This document shows, piece by piece, positions 1 to 13,257 of a DNA stretch of 64,000 nt; within the stretch, counting starts at the first letter, position 1, and each line of letters starts with the position of its first letter. Under the pieces are notes generated by a model. That model was not told the DNA's origin. It searched no databases and saw nothing but the letters and a program-made list of their open reading frames with translations. The translations under genes and the position numbers were made by a program. Source of the DNA: Quercus robur (taxonomy: Eukaryota; Streptophyta; Magnoliopsida; Fagales; Fagaceae); the NCBI RefSeq assembly GCF_932294415.1, contig NC_065536.1, positions 11,335,974-11,399,973 of the forward strand, written 5' to 3'.

Positions 1-217
1 CAAAGAGCGACTTTGTTAATGAAAAGCACCACCATACTTTTAGTATTTCAATTTTCAACCAATTCTTTTTGAAGAACAAATAAAGTATTAAAATAAATTA
101 AATATTTGTATTTTTCAACCCGTCAAACAATACTTTTGAGTATTTCCAACTAATTAATTTAATTTAAAGTATTAACATTCTTTTTTAAAAAAATAAAAAG
201 AAATAATAAAATATGAT

Positions 218-690
218 TCTTTTTCAAATCTTTTTGACTTTTGAGTTTTTCTTCTAATTAATTTAATCTTTCTAGTTTTAATAAAAGGAAATAAAATATA
301 ATTATTTTATACACTTTATAGACAATAAGCAAGAATAGATACAGCTAAAAACATTATTTCTAAAAAAAAAAATTCATTTTTGAAGAACAAATAAAAAATA
401 AAAGGAAATCGACAATAATTCATTTAAACACAATATAACTCTCTTTCAAATCAGTTAGACTTTTGGGTTTTTCTTTCAATTAATTTAATTTTTCTAGTTA
501 TAATAAAGGGAAATAAAATATAATTATTTTACACACTTTATAGACAATAAGTAAGAATAGACACACCCAAAAACATTTTTAAAAAAAATCCTTTTTGAAA
601 TAACAAACAAAAAATGAAATGAAATCAAAAATAATTAATACACAATTTATAGACAATAAGTAAAAATAGATAACAACTTATGCCATTACC
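218..690. repeat. Two-unit AT-rich direct repeat (about 237 bp per unit)
   Basis: Unit 1 (about 218-455) and unit 2 (about 456-690) carry the same ordered blocks: a TTTTTCTT run, AATTAATTTAAT, AAATATAATTATTTTA, ACACTTTATAGACAATAAG and a run of A. A third partial copy lies at 1203-1270. The units are diverged, so the duplication is not very recent. I see no terminal inverted repeats or target duplications that would identify it as a transposon. Confidence 0.6.
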
Positions 691-1468
691 AATCTATTAT
701 TCAACAGAAAACTTAATCAATTATGCAATTTATAAACACTAGTATATAAAATCATGTATACACATAGATACATTTAAAAATATATGCATTCTTTTAATCA
801 TAAAAATATATATAATATTAATCAAATTATTAAAAAAATTAGATATATATTAAAAATTTTACCTAAATTTAATACTACTTATAATCATTTTTATTCTAAT
901 TTTTAATAAGATATAAAGTGTGGTGATATTTATTGGTTTTTTATCTTTATATATTATTAAAATTGGACTTTTAGTATCTTGAACCTATTAACTTACTTAA
1001 CACAAAAATTAAAATAAAATAAAATAAAATAAAAAAAACTTTAATGGACACGTGGCACAAAATTAACCCTCAATTGAAATCTAATTGAATTTTTTTTTTT
1101 TTAATTTTGGCTTAAAGTATACCACACAGATAAGTAAAAGTAGATACTACTTAAAAACAAAAACAAAATAATAAAAATTCAATATAAAAAAATAAAACAG
1201 AAATTCTTTTTGAAGAACAAATAAAAGGAAATAAAATATAATTATTTTACACACTTTTATAGATCATAAGTGAATAAAATCTTGTCACATTTTCCATGTA
1301 ATCATACAAAGCAAAATTTAGAAAAAATAAACAATGCAACGCTTTTAAATTATTTTCCTTAAAAGGTTTCAAAAAAAAAAAATTATTTTCCTTAAAACGA
1401 CACCCATTTCCTCACATTTCCAAAGTCCCATCTTCAGCTTCTTCGTCCTCTCAATCTGTGACTTGTTG

Positions 1469-1477
<9 letters not shown>

Positions 1478-1510
<33 letters not shown>

Positions 1511-1512
1511 AC
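1478..1512 (+). repeat. TC microsatellite in the APP2 5' leader
   Basis: A pyrimidine (TC)n tract ends a few bases before the APP2 ATG. CT-rich tracts near plant transcription starts are common and may act as core-promoter pyrimidine patches or leader sequence. Similar tracts sit beside the starts of the other three protein genes here. Confidence 0.8.
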
Positions 1513-1515
1513 AAA

Positions 1516-3578
1516 ATGGTGACCATGAGCTCACTACCATCACCACTAACGTATTCTCACTCACGCGCTCGCTGCCTTCGCTTCCTCTCATCAGTCTCAC
1601 TCTCACTGCCAATTTTCCACAAATTCAAAACCAGCCCCAAACTCTTCACCAAGTCTCCGAACCCACCAATCCTCACTGTCCGAAACTGCGGTTCCATCAC
1701 AGCCAAGCCATCCTCCGATATCAGGAGAAGGAACCGTACCGGTTCGGAACCGGACGAGAAGCTACGGAGGCTCCGGGAGCTCTTTGTGAAGCCCGGGATT
1801 GACATCGATGCCTATATCGTTCCCTCTCAGGACGCTCACCAGGTTGAGTTTTTTCATTGGTTTTGAGTGAATTTGTGACTTTTGTGGTTTGAATTCAATT
1901 GGGTTTTCTGAGTTTTGCGTGTTTGTTATGGAAATTTGTGATTTTTTGGTTCAGTTTTTGGTTGAAGTTGAATTTTTCTTCAATGTTTGGTGCTTGTTTT
2001 GTGTTATAGAGGAGTAAATGGAACTGAGTTTTGGGATATTTAGGCTGAATTATTGGTTTTTAGTTGAAGTTGGTTTTTTTTTTTTTTTTTTTTGGGGGGG
2101 GTGGGGGGGGGGGGGGGGGAATAATTGGTGCTTGTGTTGTGTTATAGAGGATAAAATGGAACTTGGTTTTGAAATCTTTAGGCTAATTTCATGGTCTTTG
2201 GTTTAAATTTTATAACTTGCTTTTGCTTAAACTTGTGGTTGTTGAGTATGGGAATTTTTTGAGCTTTTTGTTTGAGTTTTTTACTGAAGTTGAGAAAATG
2301 CTTACTGGTTTTAGAATGTTTAGGCTGAATTCTTGGATTTTTGGTCGAAATTTTATAATTTTCTTTTTGAAATTTTGGCTTTCGGGGTCTTGAAGTTTTA
2401 AGTGATTGTGTTGAAAATTTTGAGCTTCTTGGTTCAGTTTTTGGCTGAAGTTGCAAGTTTCTGGTGCTTTGTGCTGGTGTTTTAGAGGAGAAAATGCAAC
2501 TGGGTTTAGAATTTTCAGGCTGAATTCTTGGGTTTTAGTTCTTCTAATTTGGTTTTGTTTGAACTGGTGTTTTTTGGGGCCTGGGATTGTGCCTTTGGTT
2601 TTTTTTTTTTTTTGTTTTAGCATGCAAATGGCTATATATATTAGATAAAGTAAAAAGTATCACAGAGAAGTTTAGAGGTAGTATCAGCACTCTGAAATAT
2701 ATATACAGACCAGCTAGTGAAATTGTTAAAAAATTAAGTAGTACGCAAATGGTTAGTTCCCATCATGTCACAAAAGTATGTAGTGATCAAAAAGGTCTGG
2801 CACGTGTCATATAAAATCTCCCTTTGCATTTCACTGCTTCCTCTATCTACTAGCCGGTCCACTACTCCATTAGCCATGCGGTAAATATGCTTTAGCAAGA
2901 TTGTCCATGCTTACTTCATTAGGGACCTGCAATCAGCAATTAAATTGGTTAGTATAGGTGTATAAGTTGGAAGAAATGGAATTTAACAAAGTTACTGAGG
3001 TTTTTGTTGTTGGATGTGAGCTTGTGTGTTAGAGTTGGGCTTTTGTTTTTTGTTATGTTGACCGTTTATGTCAGTTTTTACCAAATTCAAGTTTTGGCAG
3101 TTTATGATGGTGTATATGTTGGGAAATCAAATGGTTGTTTACGCTTGCTGCACTTTTTTCTGTAAATTTTTTATTAAGGTTTTTATCAAAAAGAAAGAAG
3201 AAAGCAAGAAGGCTTTTATTACTGTATAACACACGCACGCACACGCACACACTCGCACACATATGTACATGTATGCTGGACTGTTTCTTTCTGTTTGGTC
3301 TGAATTGTTGGTTGCTTCAAAAGTTTGAAATTTGGTACTTTTAGCTTTAATGTTATTTTTAATAGTTCCCCTTTGGTGTTAATCACCTTTGTTCATTTAT
3401 TCTTGGATTATGAACGAATTCTGTGAATGAATGGTTCACAGTTGCAAAGCAAATTTATTTGCTAAGATAATATCTGTATTAACATCTTTATAGATATTAA
3501 AAGTGCCATATGGCCTATATCTAAGGCTCCAATGGTTTCTAGGAAACATGATGAAAACGAAAGGAAATGCAACCGGGG

Positions 3579-3612
<34 letters not shown>

Positions 3613-6600
3613 CTGCTATTCTTATCCATAGAATGTAAACATTCATTGTTCTTTTCATACTCTTTGGGCACCAACTGAGTGTTAGGAATTATAGGGTTTA
3701 TGTTGCTTTGCTAGTGTACTAGGGATTGTAGAATTTCTGCATTAAATGTTTCCTCCAGCAAATGTTAATTGCATTTTTTTTCTCCCACAGAGTGAGTTCA
3801 TTGCTGAATGTTACATGAGGAGGACCTACATATCAGGGTTTACTGGTAGTGCTGGTACTGCTGTTATCACAAAGGATAAAGCAGCTCTTTGGACAGATGG
3901 GCGTTATTTTCTCCAGGTTTGAGAAAAGGATACTTGCTTCGTGTGCCAACTCTTCAGCTTTAGCTCTGTGCTATATGCATAGTCAAAACCTTTAGTTTCC
4001 CCTCTTTGGTCAGGCCAAATCATTATAGTATTATTGGGGAAATTTAAAAAAAAAAAAAAAAAACTAAATTTGGAGAAGAAATATCTATTTTGATATCCTC
4101 TACAATAAGACATAGTATTTACTAACAAGTTTTTTCCCCTCTTTGTAATGATAGGCTGAGAAGCAGCTGAATTCGTGTTGGATTCTCATGCGGGCTGGTA
4201 ATCCTGGAGTTCCTACGACTAGTGAATGGCTTAATGATGTTTTGGCTCCTGGTGGTAGGGTTGGCATTGATCCTGTGAGCAATTCTCTGCTTCTTTATTA
4301 TTTATTGTTTTTGGCTAAGCATACTCTGCTTCTTAAAATGGCCGCACCAAATTTCTTGTTTATATTTCTCTTTACTGTGCAATTCATACTCCATCACATT
4401 AAGTGCTGATTTTGACTTCTCATATGCGCTTTCATTTTAAACTTTGGATTTCACCTAGCTTTTTTATTTGCAACCATGGAGCATATTCTAAAAAGTTCAT
4501 CTTATCATGATTTATGGTTTATTTTCATAAGTATAGGGCATTATCAAGTAGGAGATTGATTCACATCTTGTTTTACTTTGTAACTCTCCCTTTCTGTCAA
4601 AATATTTTCATTGCTTCTTTCTATTTAGTTTCTTTATTCTTTATTTTCTCCCCATGATAGGCTTCCCTTTCTTTCTGTGGGTAGATATCTGCTGTTGGTT
4701 ATTTATGCTCACTGTAGGATTCTGTCTCTGATGCCAGTGTCTTTGGTATTGTGAAGGGAGCAGTTTCTTTTTTCTTCCGATGCTGCGGAGGAACTGAAGC
4801 AGGCAATTGCAACGAGGAATCATGAGCTGGTGTACTTACATGATTTAAATCTAGTGGATGAAGTTTGGGGAGAATCACGGCCTAAGCCTCCTAAAAAACC
4901 AATCAGAATACATGACCTAAAATATGCTGGTTTAGACGTAGCGTCAAAATTGTCTTCGCTGAGGTCTGAACTTGTTGATGCTGGCTCATCTGCAATTGTT
5001 ATATCAGTGCTTGATGAAGTTGCTTGGCTGTTGAACTTGGTAATATTTCTGAACAGCTTTTTAGAGTGGAGTTGCATGTAGACGTTGTTTCTCTGAATTT
5101 GTTGGAATTCTTGCTCCTTTGCTCTTCTTAAAATAAAGGAAAAAGAAAAGATATATAGAGCATGGTACTTCCTTAATAGATTTTGTTTTTTTCTTTCCTT
5201 TAGGATAGGGGTAAGGGAAGGGGGGGATACATTGCCCCACACAAAGCTGAACTTATTAGTTCGAATTAATTTTCCTGCTTATGTCTCTTAATCTTTAAAT
5301 CGATACTTCAATTTTTTTTTTTTTTTACAGAGAGGAAGTGATGTTCCCCATTCACCTGTTATGTATGCATACTTAATTGTTGAACTTGATGGAGCAAAAT
5401 TATTTATGGACAATTCTAAAGTCACGCCAGAGGTGATGGATCACTTGAAGCAAGCAGGCATAGAGTTGAGGCCATATGATTGTATTCTTTCTGAAATAGA
5501 AATGTAAAGTTTGGAGCTCCCTCTCTTTTATATTTTATATGTGTATGTGTATGTGTGTGTGCACGTGTGTGGGTGTGTGGTTGCACAAGTGCAAATGGAA
5601 ACTATCAATATGTGTGTGTGGTGCACTGCACTGGAAAGCATGGTCCTTTTTTATACTGGTGAACTGGCTTTGATTTCAATATACTATATGGTATGAGATT
5701 CAGGCTCATGGGCTGTGAAAAGAAGTGAAACTGTGATCAGTTTTATTCATACCTATCAAAAAAAGATCAGTTTTATTCATGTATATAATGCTGAAAACAC
5801 AGATAATCATTTTTTTTCTGGCATAGTTACCACGATATTTTGAGGTTAGACTGGCCTTAGGTTTAGGTTTATTGTTACATGCATATTGAGGTGAGCTCAT
5901 TTCATGAGCACTGCAAGCTGTAAAATTACAACAGAGTTTCCTTCTTCAGTTTGGCAGCACAAGGGACTCACCTTTGGTTGGATACATCTTCTGTTAATGC
6001 GGCCATTGCCAACACCTATAAGTCTGCCTGTGACAAATATATGGAGAGCCTTGGGAATAAAACCAAAGGGCAGAGTAAGATCTATGATTGCTCCAATGGT
6101 CAGTCTGGTGGACCCACTGGGGTGTATGGATTATCCCCTATTTCTCTGGCAAAGGCAGTGAAAAATCATGCAGAGCTAGAAGGGATGCGGAATTCCCATT
6201 TAAGGTAATTAATTGTTTCTCCTAAGACCTGATATCTACGTTGATGAATTTATGTGACCATTTTGCATTTTATTTTTTCAATTTCAATGTCTTCAATGGT
6301 AATCTTCATTAATAAGTTTTGTATATATGGATCATAGAAAGATATAGAATGTAAGCATTAGGGTTGGCATGTTTGTTTTTTGCCAAGTTATTTTAGTGAT
6401 CATTTGAAATTTTTAGAAGTAATACAAAGTAATATGAAGGAATTAATTGTTGTTGTCATTATTTGGCTGGAGACTCATCACTAGTCATTTCTATTTTTCT
6501 AGTGCCACAAATTATTCATTGGAAGGAACTTAGATGAAATTTAGTTCCTGAATGCATATCACTTCATTCATTAATACATATTATTCCTATTGATTATTTC

Positions 6601-9600
6601 ATTAGCATTTGTCTTCTATTTCAGATAATATCTTTCTCTCTTTCATTCTTTGTTTTTCATTGGAATTGCTAATTATCTTTCTTTGCCAGTGTTCAGTCAT
6701 CTGGGTAGATTTTATTACTCTGGGTCAATAATCAAATCATGTTATTCATATAGGGTTTATGAAACTGTTGATTCATAATTAATTATTTGTCATTATTCAT
6801 ATAGGGTTTATTTGTCATTAGTCCATAAGATTTACTACCCTCTAATTAAATATCCTTCATCGTCTCTTGTATTTTTTTTTTTTTTTTATTAATACAATTC
6901 CCTAAGTGCTACTTATCAAAAAAAAAAAAAAAACAATTTGCTAAGAGCCTTGTAGCTCAACTGGTTAGCACCTCTTGGTGTTTCCAAGGGAGACATCCAT
7001 GGTTCAAATATCCTCTCTCCCAACTATTGAACTATCAAAAAAAAAAAATCTTTTATTAATAAAAATCACTTCACCTGTCAAAAAAAGAAAAAAAAAATTA
7101 TCATCTCTCCTGTGATTGTGTGGATAGATATAGGTATCTATGGAAATTAAGAGCATAATATTTTCTCACCATGTTGGGATAGAATTTTGAAAAAGAACTT
7201 GTAAAGCAAGAGCAGGATACTAGTAGTCTAAGTAGGCTTGTGTGATGGAGCTTTTGTTGGGGATCAAACTTCTTATTTCTTTACTGGGGAAGCTTGAGTC
7301 TGTCTTCTCAATTACATAGTTGAATTTTGCTAAGGAACTTGTGGAAGATGTGACTGATATCTTCTTTACAGGGATGCTGCTGCTCTAGCACAATTTTGGG
7401 TCTGGTTAGAAGATGAAATTCATAAGGATGTGAAATTAACAGAGGTGGAAGTTGCAGACAAACTCCTGGACTTTCGTTCCAAGCAGGCTGGTTTCATTGA
7501 TACAAGCTTTGACACAATAAGTGGTATATCAATTCCTGTAACTCTGCTGACCATTTTTTTTTCTTCTTATTTTAAGGATTTAGATCATATTTTACTTATC
7601 ACCAAATAATAAAAAAAAATTCAAATTATGCTTCTAAATGGTATAAACTTTCTGTAATTTTGATTACCATTTCTCAATTCATAGGGAAAATATAGCCATT
7701 CTAAATGGTACATCAGCTTGGATACTAATAAATTGAACTGAAATTATGCCCTCTATAATTCTAAAGTACTTTTTTTTGCTCCTATGGAAAAAGGATTTGG
7801 AAAGTATTTATCTTCATAACATGCTTGCCTGTGACTTGAAGTTTTTGTTTCTTGTACTTTTTAAAGTTGATTTGGTCAACTTACAAGCTTCAGGGTTCAG
7901 TTCCTTTTGGCACTTACTCAAAGGATAATTGTATTAGTCGCTCCACAAATTGCAACTAATAATATATACAGAAGCTGTTGCTATCTGTAATTAAAACTCT
8001 CACTGTTAACGGTTAGGATGTTCTTCCAGCTTCTGGTGCAAATGGGGCTATCATACACTACAAACCAGAAACAGAAAGTTGTGCTGTTGTGGATGCAAAG
8101 AAACTCTTCTTATTGGATAGTGGAGCTCAGTATGTTGATGGTACTACTGACATAACCAGGACAGTGCATTTTGTTGAACCTACTGCACGACAAAAAGAAT
8201 GCTTCACTCGAGTTTTACAGGTAGCTTTTTTTTTTTTTTTTTTTTTTTTTGGTTATCTGTTTAATTAATAATGCCCACAGAATTATTACGAGCTTATTTA
8301 TTCCAAAATGCCTAGGGGTGAGGGGATTGATAGTTTGTTTTGGAAGTTAACCCCGAATGGTATTTTTGATGTGTGCTCTTTCTATAATTCCTTATCTACT
8401 CCTACCTTTCCTTTCCCTTGGAAATGTATTTGGAGAAGATACCTAGAAGAGTGTCTTTCTTTTTATGGACTGTAGCTTGAGATAGTATTCTTACTATTTA
8501 CAACCTTGTAAAAAGGAACCTGTCTTTGGTTTATTGGTGTTGCTTGTGCCGTTGCAATGGAGAAACACTGGCATCTTTTACTTCATTGTAAGTTTGCACA
8601 CACCTTATGGAGTGAAGGTTTTTTGATGTTTGTATTGCACTGGGTGATGCCAAGGACGGTTGTTTCTCTTCTTTTTGCATGGGAGAATTATTTGGGGTTA
8701 CACTCTTCTTTGGTCTGGAATATGGTTCCAGCCTGTTTGATGTGGCTAATTTGGAGGGAACGAAATCCCCACACATTTGATGATGTTGAGAAATCTACTG
8801 ATTTTTTGAAGTCTTTGCTAGTTGGGACATTGTTTGGGTGGTCTCATATTTGGGGTTTTACACAATGTAATCCGTTTTTGATTTCATGCAATCTGTTTCT
8901 GTTTCTATTTGATTTGTTTGTACTTGTTTCTAGTACAATCTATTCATCATCGTAAACATGGTGTACTTTTATTTAATGAAAATATCTATTACCTATCCAA
9001 AATAAAAATTTGGACTTAGAGAAGTATGAATCTCTTGTCACTTCAGAATATTATTGCTTCTTACATTAAAGCAATCTGCTATTTTGTGCATTTTGATCTT
9101 GGGTATCATCCCTTAACGATCTCTTGGTTAAATAATCAGTGTGGTTATATATATTGTTTGTAGCATGTGTACTATGGTTTTTTTTTTTTTCTTGTACTTC
9201 TTGAGAGTCCAGATGCCTAATTTTGGCAGTTAAGATTTTTTTTTTTTTTTTTTGGGGGATTTTTCTGATAGTGTCCAATTGCAGGGTCACATAGCTCTTG
9301 ATCAGGCAGTTTTCCCTGAATCTACCCCAGGTTTTGTGTTGGATGTATTTGCTCGTTCTTTCCTTTGGAAGATCGGACTTGATTACCGGCATGGTACATG
9401 TCCAACTCCAAACTTCTGTTATTTTATTATTTGATTGTGAAGTAAACAAACGAATCTGTTGGCTTAATTAAATGATTTCATTTTCCTTCCATTTTTAGGA
9501 ACTGGACATGGAGTGGGAGCTGCATTAAATGTTCATGAGGGCCCTCAAAGTATTAGCTTTAGATATGGAAATATGACCCCCTTATTGAGAGGCATGATCG

Positions 9601-10838
9601 TCAGCAATGAACCTGGCTATTATGAAGACCATGCCTTTGGTATTCGAATTGAGGTACACTCTTCAGTGGCTCTTTTTTATGCCCTTGAAAATTCATTCAG
9701 CTACCAATATCACAGGAAAGTTTACTATCAGTGACTAAATCCATTTATTAGGTCCTGTTAGATAAAAATGGGTATGTTTCTTTGACTTGAATGCTATGTT
9801 TTCAAGGTTCATTGGCTAGACAAAAATCAAAGTAGTTGGTCGTGAAGAAGAAAATGTATGTATGAGCTAAGCAGATACATAAGGGTTTGCATTACCTTCT
9901 TAGTGCAAAGATAGTGACCACAGAGCCTGCCTATAATTTTTGTAACACTTGATAAAAGTTGTTCTTTTCTATATTTTCCTGTATGGATGTGTAGATTGAT
10001 TTTAGATGTTAAAACCTTTAACAGGTTGTTATAGAAACATGTAGCACTTAAAAATATGTAGTTTCATTTGTAAATTTCCTAGAAGTTGAGGTTGGGCTCA
10101 AATTTTTTTCTTCTAATAATTTTGTTACTTAAAGAAAAAATTAAAAAAGAAAAATAGTGTGATGCTTAGCTTACAATTTCACTTATTTTTTAGTTAATTC
10201 ATAGAATATTCTGTTTCTCTCTTTTTTCTCACAGAGATGTGTTTCTTTATTGTTGATGCTGGTTGCATGTTAAAATTATGATATGTTTTTCCTAATCGTA
10301 CTCTTCTTAGATGGTGATTTAAGTTTTCTTCTGCAGAATCTCCTTTATGTGAAAGAGGTTGACACACCTAATCGATTTGGAGGGGTTGGATACCTGGGAT
10401 TTGAAAAACTTACATTTGTCCCCATTCAGGTATGCCAACATTTTCCTGGTACATCACGTCTTTTGCCAGTAACATAATCCTAGTAAGGTTGTGTGAGAAA
10501 TCAATATCAGTGCATCTTTATCTTTGCTTGGCCCAAAATAGGCAACTTGATTTTACAGTGGAATAAAATCTGATATGTTTGCTGTGTGGGGGATATCAGC
10601 TGTAGGCTTTTTTTCTTTTTCTTTTTTTTGAGAATTGGCTGTGGTCATTTAATTGTTCAAGTGTTCTACTTTCCTGTAGCCTCTTTGCTGAAACTCAGTT
10701 TACATTACATCATGCTCACACATACTGAGCTCTGTTGCTCTAGTGGGCTTCAAAATAGGTTAGGTGGCAACACTAATATTCTTGCCATTGGAGGAACTTA
10801 GTCATGGTTAAATGGATGCATTAGTCAAAGAGAGATAC

Positions 10839-10873
<35 letters not shown>

Positions 10874-12187
10874 AGAGAGGGACTCTCTCACACACACACA
10901 TATTTAGAGATTCCTGTAACCTATTTTAGACATACTTCTCAATACTTTATGCTTGGAAACTTCATCTTTGGTGTTTTTTTTTTGTGTGTTGTTTGGGGGG
11001 GGGGGGGGGTGGGGCGATATATTTGACAATCACATAGAAACTTTCAGATTATTTTCTTAAAATTCTACTGACTTATAATGTTCTTCTTTCCCCTTCGAGG
11101 TAAGCATAAATAGAATATTATTTAAAGAAAGAGTGCTAGAACTGAGTGTGATGTTTCTATGGTCATGATATTCTGCCATCATTCTAATCAACATCCAAAA
11201 TGGACAAGTGGCACTTAATTAAATAAACGGAAAGAATTGACAATCTGTGTTATTTTCAAAATTGTCAATTGTAAACATGGATCATGAAATAATTTCATGT
11301 TGCATCTTACAAGAGGTCCAAAGCTGAGTCCTTTGTAGTGTTTCTTAATTCAATATATGAGAGGCAGGAAAAAAAAAAGTGGCTACATGGATAAGAATGT
11401 CCTCTGTGGATTATATTATTTTGTACCATCTACTTTTGAGTTATTGATTTCCGTTGCAACTTGAATTGTCTGTCTAAAACAAGATTGTAATAGAGATTTT
11501 TTTTTTCTTTTTTATAAGCTTACTGATTTGCTATTTTCATCATGCAGAGTAAATTGATTGACTTATCTTTGCTCTCTGCTGTGGAAGTTGATTGGCTCAA
11601 TGACTACCATTCACAAGTGTGGGAAAAGGTTATATTCCACATCTAGAAACTATTTTGATCTCTATGTACTTTTATTTGGTATATAGAAGTTTGGACTCAT
11701 GGTGACAAACTACTGAAATATGTTTTTATAAAGATCCATGTTTCTCATAGCTATTGAAATTCAAAGTAGGTTTCGTGTGAGTCACGGAGAAAACATCTAT
11801 TTTTATTGTACCCTGTTGTATTTAGCGTACTGGATTTAATTTGGTGTTTTACACCTTACTTTTCAGTCAGTAGAGAAAATCATATAAGCCAAATTTTGCA
11901 GACACATGAATATCATGTCACTGGTTTAGAATGATAATATGAAAACATGTTTTAGAACTCCCATATTTTTTTTCATTTCAAAAGGTGGAATAGAATCATT
12001 GTTTTATCTTATCTCGCAAGTACTTGAGTTCTGCACACACATATGCATAATCAGTCAATCTGTCTTACCTGCTTCATGTGTTGAATTTCTGTTAACTAAC
12101 CTAGAAATGTCACAGGTGTCACCGCTGCTGGATGGTTGTGCTCGTCAATGGCTTTGGAACAACACACGGCCACTTGTCAAACAGTGA
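1516..12187 (+). CDS. APP2: Xaa-Pro aminopeptidase P, chloroplastic (M24B metallopeptidase)
   Basis: Removes the N-terminal residue from peptides with proline in second position; a di-metal (usually Mn) enzyme of plastid peptide turnover. Exons: 1516-1842, 3791-3916, 4155-4274, 4764-5039, 5331-5503, 5950-6204, 7372-7523, 8030-8220, 9285-9393, 9499-9653, 10337-10429, 11548-11628, 12116-12187. The sum is 2130 nt (709 aa), essentially the Arabidopsis APP2 length. The first ~80 residues are Ser/Arg-rich and lack acidic residues, as in a transit peptide. Two creatinase-like N-terminal domains precede the M24 domain. Metal ligands are all present: D506 (LLDSGAQY), D517 (DGTTD), H580 (TGHGVG), E614 (NEPGYY) and E628 (GIRIE); their spacing equals that of human XPNPEP1. 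The ATG at 1516 follows a TC-repeat leader and gives the plausible transit peptide. All introns are GT/AG. Intron 6 holds a SINE and intron 8 a LINE tail. The gene converges on the LACS gene. I see no lesion. Confidence 0.97.
6850..6935 (+). mobile_element. Short LINE 3' tail
   Basis: In APP2 intron 6, a T-rich stretch with an AATACAATTCCC segment ends ACTTATC followed by about 15 A. The (T/C)TATC-polyA ending is shared with the longer LINE tails in this window that carry recognisable protein remnants. No coding remnant is left in this piece, so the assignment rests on the tail alone. Confidence 0.4.
6945..7048 (+). mobile_element. tRNA-derived SINE
   Basis: In APP2 intron 6. An RNA polymerase III A-box (TAGCTCAACTGG, 6953-6964) and B-box (GGTTCAAATATCC, 7001-7013) are spaced as in a tRNA gene, followed by a short tail ending CTATC and a run of A. 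The region between the boxes does not fold as a functional tRNA and there is no proper 3' acceptor stem. It is therefore a SINE rather than a tRNA gene. The tail resembles the LINE tails nearby, which fits LINE-driven mobilisation. Confidence 0.75.
8305..9005 (+). mobile_element. 5'-truncated L1-type LINE tail (zf-RVT/C-terminal region)
   Basis: Inserted in APP2 intron 8 in sense. Reading frames with stops encode a plant LINE C-terminus: [11 protein letters not shown] near 8327, a degenerate zf-RVT stretch with FPWKCIW, then an open stretch at 8557-8955 with [13 protein letters not shown] and the family motif [10 protein letters not shown]. The 3' end has an AATGAAAATATC block and an A-rich tail near 9000. 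The element is dead, with several stops before 8557. No clear target duplication was found. Confidence 0.8.
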
Positions 12188-13223
12188 TGTTAAGCTTAGC
12201 TTTGTTCTTTGTTGTTCTTTAATAATTGAAGAGTTTTCTTTCATATTTTCCTTTATACATGTAATGTAGAAACCAAACATTGTTTAAAAAGATTATAACT
12301 TGTACAGTACATACACTGTAGGGATTAGTTTCTTTTTTTTTTTTTTTTTAAATAAAAAACTACTGAGATTATTCTCAAGATGAAATTTCATTCAATTGCT
12401 GTTTTAGAATTGTTGATGGTATTCAAAGGTTTTAATTTATACTTGCCAAAGTTAGGGCCTATTTAAGATTTAGTAGACCTTTTTTATTCTATCCCCATCT
12501 TCATGTCTAATGCTTCTCATCATTATGTTCCTTATAGTCATGGGAATAAGGATTTTCCACTGCTTTCTGTGCTGCAACTCCACCATTGTGATATCAACTC
12601 TAGTGGGTTTTTACCTTTCATGGCTCTAACATGTGAGCACTCATGATGGGTCCAATGTGCTCCCATAGAAATCAGTTTATTGTCTCTGACTCTCAGGAGG
12701 CAGCGCAACTTTCTCAACTTAGGTTTTCTGGAAGTTAAAAACCGGTTGGGAAAGTACTTTGCCCATAGTCATCAAGAGTTTTTAACTCAGATTAAAAATT
12801 TAGGGATTCGCTGTTCACCCTTTTGGTATTCACCGTTTACAAGGGAGATTGCAGGTCCCATAATTGGTGTGAGAACTAGAGCTTAGCCTCATGAGTTGGC
12901 CAGTCTCAATATAGTCCACAAACTTTCAATTGATACATTTGACTCAAAGATTTGGATTCTAATGAAATTGATAAGGTTCTGCCCAAATTAACAAATTTTG
13001 CTTTGCATTTGTTGGACAAATAAATTCCCCGACTGGATTGATTCAATAACAACATAAGCCTACAGGAATTTTCAATTACTATATTTTGACCCCTAGAGTT
13101 TGGATTAAAATAAAATCAATAAAGATACTTTAGACGGAATTTAAAATCTTAGGGGTCAAATGTAACATTGGAACTTTGTAGAAAGAACTGTGATGGACAA
13201 ATCCACAATTGAGTGAATTGTAA

Positions 13224-13257
<34 letters not shown>

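Larger units (their letters stand above)
1..1515. other. AT-rich upstream region of APP2 with direct repeats
   Basis: No coding region is recognisable. The stretch is very AT-rich and is built partly from direct repeats. A unit of about 237 bases at roughly 218-455 recurs at 456-690, and part of it recurs at 1203-1270; all share the core AAATATAATTATTTTA. A second segment (about 740-1095) is related to 27310-27925. A TC-repeat lies at about 1478-1512, immediately before the APP2 start codon, and probably belongs to its 5' leader. Confidence 0.7.

Noticed and set aside
1458-1802. Longer out-of-frame start over APP2 exon 1
   Set aside because: It begins at a GTG, runs through the TC repeat as Ser-Leu repeats and does not lead to the conserved aminopeptidase sequence.
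6945-7030. tRNA gene suggested by A- and B-boxes
   Set aside because: No acceptor stem pairing or anticodon arm is visible and the body ends in CTATC-polyA. It is a SINE.
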